Source of the DNA: Culex pipiens pallens
Lineage: Eukaryota > Arthropoda > Insecta > Diptera > Culicidae
Length of the DNA: 64,000 bases
Direction: 5' to 3'
Assembly: GCF_016801865.2 (NCBI RefSeq)
Contig: NC_068938.1
Location: forward strand, 210,827,734 to 210,891,733
Part shown: piece by piece, positions 10,101 to 21,359 of the stretch
Numbering within the stretch: the first letter of the stretch is position 1
Layout: each line of letters begins with the position of its first letter
Program-made: the position numbers and the translations under genes
The notes under the pieces: generated by a model
Databases searched by the model: none
The model's input: the letters and a program-made list of their open reading frames with translations, nothing else
Told to the model about the DNA's origin: nothing

Positions 10101-12825
10101 GTTCGTTTTCATTAGAACTTTCAATAATTAAAATAAAAAAAAGTCAGTTTTTCAACACGATCTTTGATTTCTTTGTGATTGATTTTCAGTTAAAACATTT
10201 TTGACAGTTTTCACAGGACTTCCTCCCCTACAAGCTGATGCACCCAACTTTGCTGTGCTGCGTGGTTGTTTTTTTTTCACTCATCATTTTTTTTTCTTCT
10301 TCCTGCAGCACATCCGTTGACTCGAAAAGGGACAACCTGCCATCAGAGCAGCAGAAGCAAGCAAAGGCACCGGGCAACCTTAACCATTCTACCCACCGTT
10401 GCTGGTAGGGTTAAACCGGAGAGTTGGTCGCGTGTGTAGGTAAAGTTGAGCCAATTCACCTAGCAGTTTATTGTAGAAAATTGTTATTTTCGTCAAATTA
10501 GTTTAAAAATCTATTCAAATTTACACGAATTAAATTTTGAAAAATTTCGTGGCTTCTCAATTGAAGGAAAAGTAACTCTGAACACAAAAACGCAAATTTC
10601 CACGCTGCTAATACCCTTAATTAAGTTCGCCCAACGTTCGAGGGAGCAGGTCATCGGTTGCCTTTTTTTGTTGTTGTACCTCCAGAGCGCAGCTCTGTTA
10701 TCTCTGTTACCTCTAAAGTGGCCCATGGCAGGAGGTAGTCGCCCCGCCGAGAGTTCCCCTTCTGTTGCGAGTTTTTTTTTTTTTCGTTCAGTCTCTTTGG
10801 AATAATTTGATTTGCCCTCGGAACTACCTTTCGTAGAGAGAGAGTGAGGAGTCCCGGTGGAGTTACAGCTATGGCGCTCGAGATTTGAGTCTGGATTTGC
10901 TCCTTTTTTGGGGGGAATTCGGAACAACAACCGGAGTTCATTAAACCTGGATTTTCGGGAACAGGAGAAGAGGATAACTCAATTTATTCGTTCAATGTGT
11001 ATCGATGTCTTGCTTCCCACGCGTTCTTTTTTTGACATGAAGTTTCGTTTTCACTACGTCTACTGCTTTTTTTCCGTCCTCAAGAGGTTTGTTTCCTTAT
11101 CTAAGTCCGACGCAGCCAGTTTTCGTTCGTCGGCCTAATGCATTTCTCCATTCAGTTTGAAAAGAGCAATTCAAGTTTTTTTCTGTACTCGTCAGTTGCT
11201 TTTATTTCTGTTTTTTGGATCGAAAACAAACCAGACGACAGACATTCAGTGTTCAGCGGATGACGAATTCGAGTTGAAGTCTGGTTTTTTTTTTGGAGTC
11301 CGGATTCTTCGATTGACATTCTAAGCTGAAAGCCATGTTCGGGCGCTAAATGGTTTTCGGTGCAAGATCCTCTCGAAACATGTGGGAGGTCGCGAGCAGG
11401 TCTGCCAGGGAGACTGTGCGGTTCCTGTTGTCAATGATTGACACATTAAAAGATACTTGGGATTTGTTTTGAATGGTACTTCCTTCTTGAAATAGGTGAA
11501 TTCGACTTTGAACGACGCATTTCAAAACAAATTTAGAAAAAAAATCAATCAAAACAATTTTTTGAATTTCCTTCCTCAAACATCAAAATCAACTAATCTT
11601 CTGACTCATTCCGTCCCCAAAACAGTCCTCTTCCCATCATTCAGGATTTTTTGAAAACGATAAGATTACCTCTCCACACAAACCAAACACCGTCAAAAAA
11701 ACCGAGAGATCCAAAAGCCAAAAACCTGCGGTCAACCATCCGTGGGGGGACAAATTCAACACTTGGACCGCTCGAGCACCCTCTCCGGTGTGACTCACTC
11801 TCGAAAAAATGTTCCTCACCAAACGAAAATCCCACTTGAAAGAAGAAGTCTTCTGAGTGACACAAACCAGGAGTCCAACACTGGCAAGTGGCACTCCGAA
11901 AAAAAAGCTCGCGCGGAAAAGCTCGCTGGAAAACTTTTGACTTTTCACAGCTGGCTGAACTTTTGACGCTGGGATTTTTCCGAGCGCGAAAAACAACTCA
12001 AAACATCACTCTTCAGGAGAGATCATTCACACCGGTTGTCGTCGTCAACTTGTCACAGTAATTTGCATATTATCTAGCTTGATTTTGTTCCCCCGTTCTG
12101 GTTGAACTAAAAATAAAACAAGATAAATTGGTCACTTCCCCCGCCTCTCCGATTTTGTTTCAGTTTAATTTACCTGCTCGGATTGCGATCTCAAACTCAT
12201 TAAGCAAAACCCAGGAACCTCGTAACGACTTTATTTTTTGGAAGGAACTTGCTCATAAAAGTCAACCTGCGTCCGATGACCGGTGAAGTCGCAAACAAGT
12301 TTTGCGGAATTAACCACACTTCCATTACCCGGCTCCAAAAAGCACACACAGCCTGAAGAGGGAAATTGCGGCTCAACGGACGTAGGAAGTCCATAACCTG
12401 ATTCGGGCGCGCGAGTTGACTCTTGATCACCCCAACAAGTTCAGCTGTTGGGGCCGGATTTGGCGTTTGCGGTTTGTTTTAGGTGGGAGCTGCAGCGATG
12501 TGCATGGACCGGTAATTGGTTTAGTTTGAGTTTCAATTTGTGTGAATTTTTTTTGGTTTCATTTTGAAACTTCGATAAAAAGTTAAGTAAAGTTGGGAAA
12601 AATGAATACTGTGTTTTAAATCAATTTAAATTGTCAAATAATTTTATTATGTAAGTTTTATGAACTAAAGTGTTGAGAAGATCCTACAAAATCATCCAAA
12701 GTATGAAAAAATCGCAGCAAAAATGTCCATTCCAACAATTCTGAAAAGTAGAAGTGATGGGTAAAGTATGCGTTTATGACCATCAAAAATGATGCTAAAA
12801 ACTTTCAAATCTGGAGTTTTTTTTT
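10101..12825. other. Unique sequence, no supported gene
   Basis: Mixed-composition unique DNA. Frames of up to 139 codons (10511-10930, minus strand) and 119 codons (11637-11996, minus strand) exist, but the residues are low in complexity, have no recognisable domain, and overlap equally long frames on the other strand. I see no array or paired inverted repeats. Exons of an unrecognised gene cannot be excluded without transcript data. Confidence 0.45.
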
Positions 12826-12830
12826 AAAAA

Positions 12831-12948
12831 AGGTTCAATAAATCAAATTTAAAATTTTTGCTTTTTTGGTGTTTTTTAATACCCCTGACTCAAGGCGGTT
12901 TCAAAACACCCACAAAGCAAAAACTGGAAATTTGATTTATTGGACCTT
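12831..12948. mobile_element. Small inverted-repeat element (CAATAAATCAAATTT arms)
   Basis: The left arm AGGTTCAATAAATCAAATTT... and the right arm ...AAATTTGATTTATTGGACCT are imperfect inverted repeats of about 45 bases around a centre with CCCCTGACTCAAGGCGG. The right end runs into an A-rich tract (AAAATAAAAAATAAAAT). It is probably a small MITE or a MITE remnant; no target duplication is seen. Confidence 0.55.
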
Positions 12949-12949
12949 A

Positions 12950-14064
12950 TCAAAAAAAAATAAAAAATAAAAAATAAAATAAAATACTCCGGAAATGATT
13001 TCAAAGTGCACTTGAGACAATTATACAATCTAGGGCTATTTCAACTGATTATAACGAATTGTTTCATAATAAAGTCTAGAAAAAAATGCTTGCTTAGATC
13101 GATTTGGTGTCTTCGGAAAATTTTAAGGTAATTGATGCTGACAATTTAGGAAAAATTGTACTTGGATTTTTTAGGCAATTTTTGATATTTTTTTTGCAAA
13201 AAGTAAATTTTAAAATATCTATATTTTTTTAAATTATGATTTTTTTCAGTACCGTAACCTTTTAATCCATGGAGAAAAACGGGCAAAAATTAAAATATTT
13301 CCTTTAAAAAATTTGACTTAAATTTTTAATGTATTATTTTTTATAAATGATTGAATAAGATTTAATAAATGATGCCAAATTCAGCGTAAATAATGTAAAA
13401 ATATGAATGTTTTTGATTATTTTTTAAAAATAGTCACAATTTTTGTTCATTCCTGGAATTAAATTTTTGAATAGCTGACGCGGACAATTACTTAGTTGCT
13501 GAGATAATGCCTTGCAACGAACTGGAACTTTTTATGTTCTTATGCTCATCCAATTAGACACAATTTTCAAAAAAATGTTTTTTTTTTCTTTAAAATTTTT
13601 TATTTCATGGTATATTGAATTAAAACTAAATTTGTGGTAAAAAAGGAATATTTTTGATAAAAAAAAAAGTTTTTGTTCAACTCAGATGTTTTTTATCGAA
13701 TAGCTTCGAAACAATTTGTAAAATTTTAACATTTTAAAAACACAGCAATTGTAAAATTTTCCAATCGCACCAAATAAAAAAACATTTTTTAAATTTGAAA
13801 ACCAGCAAACCATATTTAAAGACTTTTCAAACATTATCTTAATTTGAAATTTTTTTTTGGAGGATTTTTTTACATTATTAATTTGACGAAGGGTTTTGAA
13901 GCTAGTCGAAAAAAATATTTTCAGCAATGGACAAAGATTGACCTTTTTATAGATTTTTTTTTTCCAATTGTGACCATAAATAAATTATGTTTGAAATGGC
14001 TCAACCATGAAAATGCTAAATTTCATCCAAAACAATGTCAAGCACTTTTAGATTGGAAATTAAT
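12950..14064. other. AT-rich sequence with one dispersed motif
   Basis: A/T-rich sequence with many homopolymer runs. The only recognisable item is the plus-strand copy of the GATCGATTTGGTGTCTTCGG motif at 13097-13120. Frames of 74-81 codons on both strands are rich in F, K, N and I, as expected of AT-rich noncoding DNA. Confidence 0.5.
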
Positions 14065-14067
14065 TTA

Positions 14068-14430
14068 GGCCGTTGCAAATATGTTTCAAAGTTCATGTCG
14101 CCCCTTCAAAATTGGTCTGAAAAATCAGGGGGTAAAAAAAAATATTTTTCAAAAAACTTCAAAATTTTCATGAAAATAGAAGTCTAATCAACTGAAAACA
14201 ATCTAAAATTCATTTTTCTGCATTGATAGTAATATTTAGCATGTTTGGGCTTGTTTGAAAATGTTTTGAATTTTAATGAAATTCCAATATACAGCACGGC
14301 AAAAAAATATTTTTCGCAAAACATAAAATTTTCGTAAACACTTGGATATTTTGAAAATTAATGATGCCCCCCCCCCTCGACTTTGGTCAGAGTCGAGGGA
14401 CATAAACTTCAAAAAATATTTGCAACGGCC
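14068..14430. mobile_element. MITE with GGCCGTTGCAAATAT ends and TTA duplication
   Basis: The left end GGCCGTTGCAAATATGTTTC and the right end AAAATATTTGCAACGGCC are inverted repeats, with further pairing (AAGTTCATGTC against GACATAAACTT) just inside. TTA flanks both sides (14065-14067 and 14431-14433). A 3-base TTA duplication is typical of PIF/Harbinger-type MITEs. The element is 363 bases with no coding frame. CGACTTTGGTCAGAGTCGAG near the right end is a separate short palindrome. Confidence 0.7.
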
Positions 14431-14433
14431 TTA

Positions 14434-15685
14434 ATAAAAAACAAAAAATTGTAATTTTTCCGATTTATCCAGAAAAATATATTTTCCAATTTGAAAATCT
14501 AGCCTGATATTTGAAATGGTCCTAAATTTATATTTAGTGACTTTTAATTATCTAGATTGCAAAAATATTCAAATATTTATTTTTTTTAAAAATCGAGAAA
14601 TTTAAAAAAAAAATACATTTGACGAATGGTTTCGAAATATTCAAAAAAAAAAATCATTTCAAAATGGACAATGATTAACCTTTCCCAATAAAAAAAAAAT
14701 CAAAAATATTTCTATTGTTTCCATAAATGAAATTTAGAATGGTTTTACCATGAAAATCATTATTTTTATCAAAAAATTGCAAAGTTCTTTTTGAATTGAT
14801 TCTAAATTTCACATTCAAAACTGATGCAAAAAAAAATTAAAGAAATTATTTTCTGTGCAAAAAGGTAATTGAAAAAAGCATTATTTATACCTGGTTTTCT
14901 TAATCAAGATGTCCTTATACGAAGAAAGTTTCTTTGATCATCTATCATATAATGTAAAAATGGTCATGAAAACTTCTAGAATCTGGCCTTGAACAGATCC
15001 ATTATTTCTACTGTTTATACAGTTGAACAGTGCTGCCAGATTTGAAATCCTTGCAAAAATGTTTTAAAAAGTATAAAGTCTATCCCGAATTTCTTATGAT
15101 TAGTCTTATGAGTAGTAGTTTATTCCATTTGTATTTTATTGCTGCAAAATTAAATTTACAATAACACAAAAAATCTATCAATTTCTTTGTAAATTTACAT
15201 TTTTTATGTGTTATTTCAGAAATACCACCAAATTGCAGTAAAATTACATCAAATAATAGGTAGCTATATTTTTTTTTATTTCAGAAATTTAACTAGTTGT
15301 TACGTTGCATGAATTATTTGTTATTTTCTGTTTAAATTAGATTTGATGTTTTGATTTTTCAATCAACTAAAATTTATTGAAATGCTTATTCAAATAAGCA
15401 CTAACGATTAATGATTAATGATTGATGATGTTTTTTGCATAATTTTTGATAATGTAATAAAATGGATGATTCTCAATATCGAAAAGTCATAAAAAAATAA
15501 GCATTAACATTAATTGCGGCTCAAACAACCTAAAACATAGAAGTTACACTCGTGTAGATTGCTGTGATTACGAACCACCCATTAAAATTATTAATATTTT
15601 TTGAATATTAATGTCACCCCTTTACTTTTTTTGCATCCTGTCTTTCGGTACAAAGTAATAAAAACCCATCGATTCGGAAACCCGT
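14434..15685. other. AT-rich sequence, no gene seen
   Basis: Long A/T runs, short frames only. Around 15160-15250 the motif GTAAATTTACAT and related TAAAATTACATC strings occur, echoing a cluster at 37.6-38.04 kb. This may be a remnant of a shared element. Otherwise I see nothing to annotate. Confidence 0.45.
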
Positions 15686-15689
15686 TTTG

Positions 15690-18390
15690 CGAAAAACATT
15701 AAATTACCTTCCAAAAGGCACGTCATTATCGGGGAAGTTAAAAACTTTGTCCCATTCCATTAAGGGGGCGCTGCTGTTGCCGCAAAAATCTTCTTCAAAA
15801 ACGTTCTCCAATCGCTTCGGAACCCATTTTCGAGAAGCCGCACAACTTATAATTTCAGATCTTTCCTCTCTCCCAAAACCGCGCTCCCATCAACTCCAAA
15901 CCGTCAACCTCGCTTGTGTGTATTTCTTGAAGTGAGCGGAAGAGACACACGAAAGGTGATACACTTTAAGAAGGAAAAACACATTAAAACATACACGTCC
16001 AATCCCCTTAAGATGTCCAGCAACCACAACAACATCAAGAAGTTGGACAAGAAACAGGTTTCCCTTCTTCGGAGCACTACGATCTCTCTCGCGGCACTTC
16101 GTGCCGCGTCCCACACGCGGTTTCGTTCTCTCCTCTCTCCGCCGATCGCAACGCGATCGCGTCACGCGACTTCGCATTTTGTTGCATCGCAGCAGCCCTT
16201 GACTTCTTTATTGATACGTCAGCCTGGCAGCTTCTTCGCAGCGCCTTCTTTGTTTTACTAATAATCAATCAACGTGCCTTTCGATTGCGCTCTCTCTGCC
16301 TTCGTTCGCAAGCCGCGCGCGCAGCGCCCCGTTCGGGTCGCGCTCGGCAATGTTCGGGTCGCGCGAACGGCGCGCGGCTTGCTTCGTTTTCGTTACAATT
16401 TCTTCTTCGCGGTTGTCATTCTGGCCGCCGCGCTACCTGCTGTAGAAGCATAATAATTTAGTGGACTTCACCGCGCGTCGCGTTCTCCGCGCTTCTTCGC
16501 CTACGAGCTTTTGAAAAGCTCCGCGAGAGTTCGCTTGGAGCGCGCGCTTTTTTACGATTCTTTTAATTTAGTTTTATTCAAGATTGGTCCGTCCGGCGTT
16601 GGCATGGCGAAGCCGTTCCGTTTTGTCTCGTTGGCTTTTATTACACGGACGGTGGATGAGATCCAGTTCTCCGGAGTTGGAAGGGAGGTACGGGGAGGTT
16701 CGTGGGAGCCGGTTAATCCTCCGGTAGATAACAGTCAATGACGGGACGGAGTTGTGGGAAAGAGAGCGAAACAAGGTGATGACTGTAGGTTGAAACTGAG
16801 GGAAGTTTTGAAGTCAGTCTGTTTGATTGACTCATTCAGAATTTCAAAATGGCTGGAGGATTCTCAAGGTAAGTAATTTAATCCGTCAATCTGTCAATTT
16901 GTCAAGCTGTCAATCTGTCAATCTTCAATTCTGTCATCCCTCAATTTGTCAATTTCAGTTGTTTTCAAATGCAGAGCTAGTTTTAACAAGTTATTTTGAC
17001 CCCCTTACAAGAACGTAAAAGCCAGCCAGCCATAAAATTTGAAATTAAAACCTTTTACTAGTTTAAACCGAGAGTATCGACTCGTTGGTAATTAAATCCT
17101 TAAGCATTAAACTAGTCCATGAACTGGTTCTGAGACTCCGCAGCCGGAACATTAAACATTTTAGAACCTGCCGAGCGCTGTCAAAACCTGAACCGAGTCA
17201 AACGAACGCAGCACCGCGTCAGCAAAGCTGGTGTCTCGTCATAATTTATTCAAGTTCCGGAGACTGCAAAAAAAAAGGAGCAGTATTAAACGTGTACCCC
17301 CAAACAGACTTTAGATTTACGGCCAACAACCGGCCTGACCTGACAAATTTATTACACCGACTTTTACACCGCCGCCAATGTCGACTGTACGTCGACTGTT
17401 AATAATGCAGAGTGTGTCGAAAAAGCTCGTGGGAATTTTTGCGCGAGCACAGGTTCTCCCGCGGACGATGATTTATCGATCCGGTGGCCGGAACATACAC
17501 AATCCATCAAAATTCAGCACCCCGGCCGTGGAACGGCCGCCGGAAGTCGTCCGTCTTTATTTCGGACGCGACTTTGGGTCCCGAAAATTCAAAAAGAAAC
17601 CCTGCTTACGGAAACGGAGCGACAGCAGTCTGAAATTCTCTCAAAGAGAGAGAGAGAGAGAGAAAAAAATCTGAACAATCATCCCGCTTGATTGAGATTT
17701 TAATCTCGCGTCGGAAGAAAGTCGACCAAGTCGGCGAAGCCGACCGAGCTACTGATCAATCATCGGGCGCGTTATCTTCGCTTTTGCCTTTGATCCTCTC
17801 TTCACGAAGCGAAGAGGAGAGCAAAGCGAAGAGAGCGAGGGACTCTATTGTTAAAGCCGAATCGCGCGCATGTGTGAGTGCGGCGTTGGATAAGCGTCAC
17901 AAATCGGTCGGCGATCGACGGCGATTGAAAAAAAGTGCCTTTTCACTTTTAATCAAAATGTTTATTTTTTCTACCGGGGAGGTTCTTCAAGAAGGCGAAA
18001 CGATTGAGTTGTATCGATGAGGGCCACACACACACACGATGAGGTAAGGCTCCGTGAAGAGATTGGATTATTAGATTTATTGGACTGGAGTGGGGAAGGG
18101 GGTAAAATTGAGTTACGAAGGCTAATTAGTTTCGGTGGTGAGGTATTTTTTGGATACTCATCCACGATTGGAGTAACCTTGGAAGGGATATTTTGAGGGT
18201 TTTGAAATGATGAAGCTTTGTATACTGACCTCTGGCGTCGTATTCTAGGAAGTAATTATTGCTGGAAATGAACTGATTTGCTGAAATTTCAAATAATTGT
18301 TGCTTTTTGAGAAAACATGAGACTCACGACTCAAAAATTTGAATTTTGAGCTTAATTTAGAATCATTCTGTTTAAATTTAAATTTACTAC
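15690..18390. other. GC/CpG-richer unique zone, possibly regulatory
   Basis: Composition shifts to GC- and CpG-rich compared with its neighbours, most strongly at 16060-16540 (many CGCG, GCGC and TCGCG strings). The zone contains short hairpins with three-base loops at 16091-16107, 16143-16159 and 17730-17744, an inverted pair GCAAGCCGCGCGC / GCGCGCGGCTTGC (about 16308-16320 and 16370-16382) with two direct copies of GTTCGGGTCGCGC between, and a GA microsatellite at 17642-17662. Frames of 60-115 codons occur but none is recognised. A promoter-proximal or 5' untranslated region is one reading; a GC-rich decayed repeat is another. Confidence 0.3.
16849..16990 (+). other. Start codon plus mini-intron-like sequence (weak)
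   Basis: CAAAATGG, a good insect start context, is followed by six codons (MAGGFS) and then AAG|GTAAGT at 16869. Ninety bases on there is TTTGTCAATTTCAG at 16958, an acceptor-like end. The putative intron is made of degenerate TGTCAA units (CTGTCAATCTGTCAATTTGT). Joined, the frame would stop after only 13 codons, so a real gene would need a different arrangement. I report it because donor, acceptor and start sit together; it may well be chance. Confidence 0.12.
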
Positions 18391-18394
18391 TAAA

Positions 18395-18757
18395 AAACTC
18401 CAAGTCGAATGAAAGGGCTTCCAAATTATGAGTAAACGGGGTTATTGTGAGCGTTTTTCTCTCAAATTGGTTTGAGAGAAATATTCGCTCTGTTTGAGAG
18501 TGATAACTCTTGATTCAAATCGGGAGTGATTTTCTCATTTTTGATTGATATCGTATTGAAAAGTATGATTGATTTCAATGCTAGTTTTTTTTCAATACAG
18601 ATTCAATTTAAAAATGAGAGAGTCGCTCTCGATTTAAATCGAGAGTAATAATTCTAAAACACAGAGAATATTGCTCTCAAATAAATTTGAGAGAAAAACG
18701 CTCACAGTTCTTTCGTTTACTCACAACTTGAAAGCTTTTTCCTCTTGAGTTGAAAAA
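18395..18757. mobile_element. ~360-bp foldback element with CTCTCAAA palindromes
   Basis: The left side (GAGTAAAC...TGTGAGCGTTTTTCTCTCAA) and the right side (TTGAGAGAAAAACGCTCACA...GTTTACTC) are imperfect reverse complements, and weaker pairing reaches out to about 18395 and 18757. Inside there are smaller palindromes such as CTCTCAAATTGGTTTGAGAG and CTCTCGATTTAAATCGAGAG. Element ends and target duplication are unclear. No coding content. Confidence 0.6.
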
Positions 18758-19338
18758 AAAACTTGATTTGAGGTTTTTTTTAATCAACAAAATAAAAATA
18801 AATCAAATCCTTTCAATATTTTTTTCTCTCTCCCACTCGGAGATAATTAAAATCCACAAATACAGGGAAAAAAAGTCGCCACTGACGCATTTCGCACAAA
18901 AAATCATTTTCCTCCTGATTAATTTCCCCAGTGTGGCCAGACCGATTTGCACCTGCAGGCCCGGCGCCCACTGCCGCGCACTGAATTATTAAAAATCAGC
19001 AATTAATTTATGCCCGATGCGGTTCAGCGCCCCTTCCCCACCTCCGTTAACCTTTTTCGGAACCCCCAAAAGGCAGAATTTTCCCACCGTAAAAATTAAC
19101 CAACTCGTTGGTTTTTCACCACCCGCCACTATTATATTTTTTTTTGCGTTGAGTTGAGTCTCTTCTTTCAAGTTGTTAATTTTCGGTAGCCTCCCCCTCC
19201 CCTTGAGCTTTGCCATCCACTTTTTTTTGTAAGTTTTTTTCGAGCTCAACCAAGCGTACTTTATCACTCTGCAGAGTGTTATGTTTTGAAGCTTTGATGG
19301 ACCCCTCGACGATGGCGGAGGGACCACCTTTGAGAAGT
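18758..19338. other. Unique sequence, no supported gene
   Basis: Mixed composition. A 128-codon minus-strand frame (18989-19375) runs across it into the next inverted repeat, but it has no recognisable domain. Nothing else is visible. Confidence 0.45.
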
Positions 19339-19612
19339 TAAGTTTGTGTAAACTGGGAGCACTGGTTTGAAACAACGAATTTGTTGGATTCTAACCGCAA
19401 AATTTGGTTTGTCAAAAAAAAATTAATTTAACCAAAATTACATTCAATGGTCAAAAATATATCAATATTGAATGAAATTTTGATAAATTTTTGACTATTG
19501 AATGTAATTTTGATAAAAATAAATTAATTGTTTTTTTTTGACAAACCAAATTTTGAGGTTAGAATTCAGCAATTTCGTTGTTTCAAACCAGTGATGCCAG
19601 TTTAAACAAATT
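19339..19612. mobile_element. Inverted-repeat element beside satellite array
   Basis: CACTGGTTTGAAACAACGAA on the left and TTTCGTTGTTTCAAACCAGT on the right are inverted, with further pairing (TTTGGTTTGTCAAAAAAAA against TTTTTTTTTGACAAACCAAA) towards a centre near 19476. The centre consists of TCAAAATTACATTCAAT-type words in both orientations, the same words as the satellite that follows. The element therefore sits at, or formed, the edge of the array. Confidence 0.6.
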
Positions 19613-20510
19613 TGGTCATAATTTGGTAAAATTTTCATTCAAAAATCAAATTGGTCAAATTTTATCAATATTTCAATTTTATTTAATGACCAAATGGCCA
19701 AAATTTGGTGAAAATTCGATCAAAATTTTATCCAATTTACGAAAAAAGTCAAAATTTGATTAAAAAATCCATTTAATGACCAAATTATCAAAATTTGGTG
19801 AAAATTTGATCAAAATGATATCCAATTTACGAAAAATGTCAAAATTTTATCAAAATTTCATGTTATCTCCAAATGGCCAAAATTTGGTGAAAATTTTATC
19901 AAAATGTTATCCAATTTATAAAAAAGGTCAAAAATTGATTAAAATTTCATATAATGACCATATGGCTAAAATTTGGTAAAAAATTGATCAAATTGCTATC
20001 CAATTTATGGAAAAGGTCAAAATTTGATCAAAATTTAATTTAATGACCAAATGGCCAAAAATTGGTCAAAATTTAATCAAAATGTTATCTAAGTAACTAA
20101 AAAGGACAAAATTTGATCAAAATTCCATATAAAGACCAAATGGCCAAAATTTGGTAAACATTTTATCCAAATTTTATCCAATGTAAGAAAAAGGTCAAAT
20201 TTTAATCAAAATTTCATGCAATATTAAAATGGACAGATTTTGATCCAAATTTTTATTCAATGATCAAATGGTCAAAATTTGATCAAAATGTTATCCAATT
20301 ATCAAAATAGGTCAAAATTTGATCAAAATTACATAAAATGACCAAATATCCCAAATTGGGTGAAAATTTGATCAAAATGTAAACCAATTTACGAAAAAGG
20401 ACGAAATTTAATCATAATTTCGTTCAGTGTTAAAATGGTTAAATTTTTATCTAAATTTTATGCATGATCAAATGGTAAAAATTTGATCAAAATTTATGTA
20501 GAATTCATTT
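19613..20510 (+). repeat. ~90-bp satellite, GGTCAAAATTTGATCAAAATT orientation
   Basis: Degenerate tandem units of about 90 bases. The anchor AATGACCAAATGGCCAAAAT recurs near 19684, 19774, 19865, 19956, 20043 and 20133, and later in weaker form. Each unit holds several AAATTTGATCAAAAT sub-repeats and TTATCCAATTTA. Its words are the reverse complement of those in the array at 21.36-23.40 kb. Frames within it are repeat-derived. Confidence 0.8.
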
Positions 20511-21359
20511 GATCTAAATTGTAAAACAAAGAGTAGAGCAAAGCCAAACAAAAAAAATCCAAGCTTAAAGGGTTCAAGAGGGACCAGTGAACTCGTTTAT
20601 AGTTTCAAATTTCCCTCCAAAAATGATGATGATGTTCCACCTCTTCTCCGCTGATTGGACCATTATGAATTCAAAAGGTTTATTTTTATACTTCTGGAGG
20701 AATTTCCCGCGTCAGCCGGCCATTGTTCGGGGGCGAGTTTTTATGGCCCGAGGGGCCAGGTCGGAAAATTGTGGGGGTGATTCGATTTAGCTTTGGATTT
20801 GGATGGTGTTTATTGCGTTCGTGGGAGATTTTTGATGATTTCTTTGAGCGTTGTTTTGATGGACTGTTAATAAGAGCTGGGTTCGTGACTTGGTTGGGGG
20901 TAGCAAAAAAGCGAATTTTATTCCAGCTGGAAAAACTTAAATTGTTTCACGATGTCACAACAAGCAAACAACACATTTTTTTTTCTTCGCAAAACTACTT
21001 TTCCCACCGCAAGTGTCAGTGAATCAAGTCGAAACATTACTCTCTATTTCCGACCCCCGACCCGCCAAGGAAGCAATTTCACCACAACCGGACGGAACTT
21101 TTCCGCTTAAGAGAAAAACTTTAAAGTATTTAATAAAAATTTCATTAAACTTTTATCGTGCGCGCACTTGCGTTTCTTTCTTTCTTGCTTAAGGTCCCCG
21201 TAGTTGCATTCCAGCATTCCCCTTAAGGAAGAAGTTGTGTCAAAGTTCTTAAATGTGGTTTGCGCAGTGTTTCACACCGAGTAGTTTCGAAGGGAGCAAG
21301 TTGAAACTGGGAGAAGTTATTCAGGTTGATTAATGCACCCTTTTTGAAGTCTCAAGTAT
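20511..21359. other. Unique spacer between inverted satellite arrays
   Basis: About 850 bases of non-repetitive, GC-richer DNA. Frames of 67 and 99 codons (20587-20790 and 20723-21022, plus strand) overlap each other and have no known domain. No RNA gene or hairpin was recognised. Confidence 0.45.
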
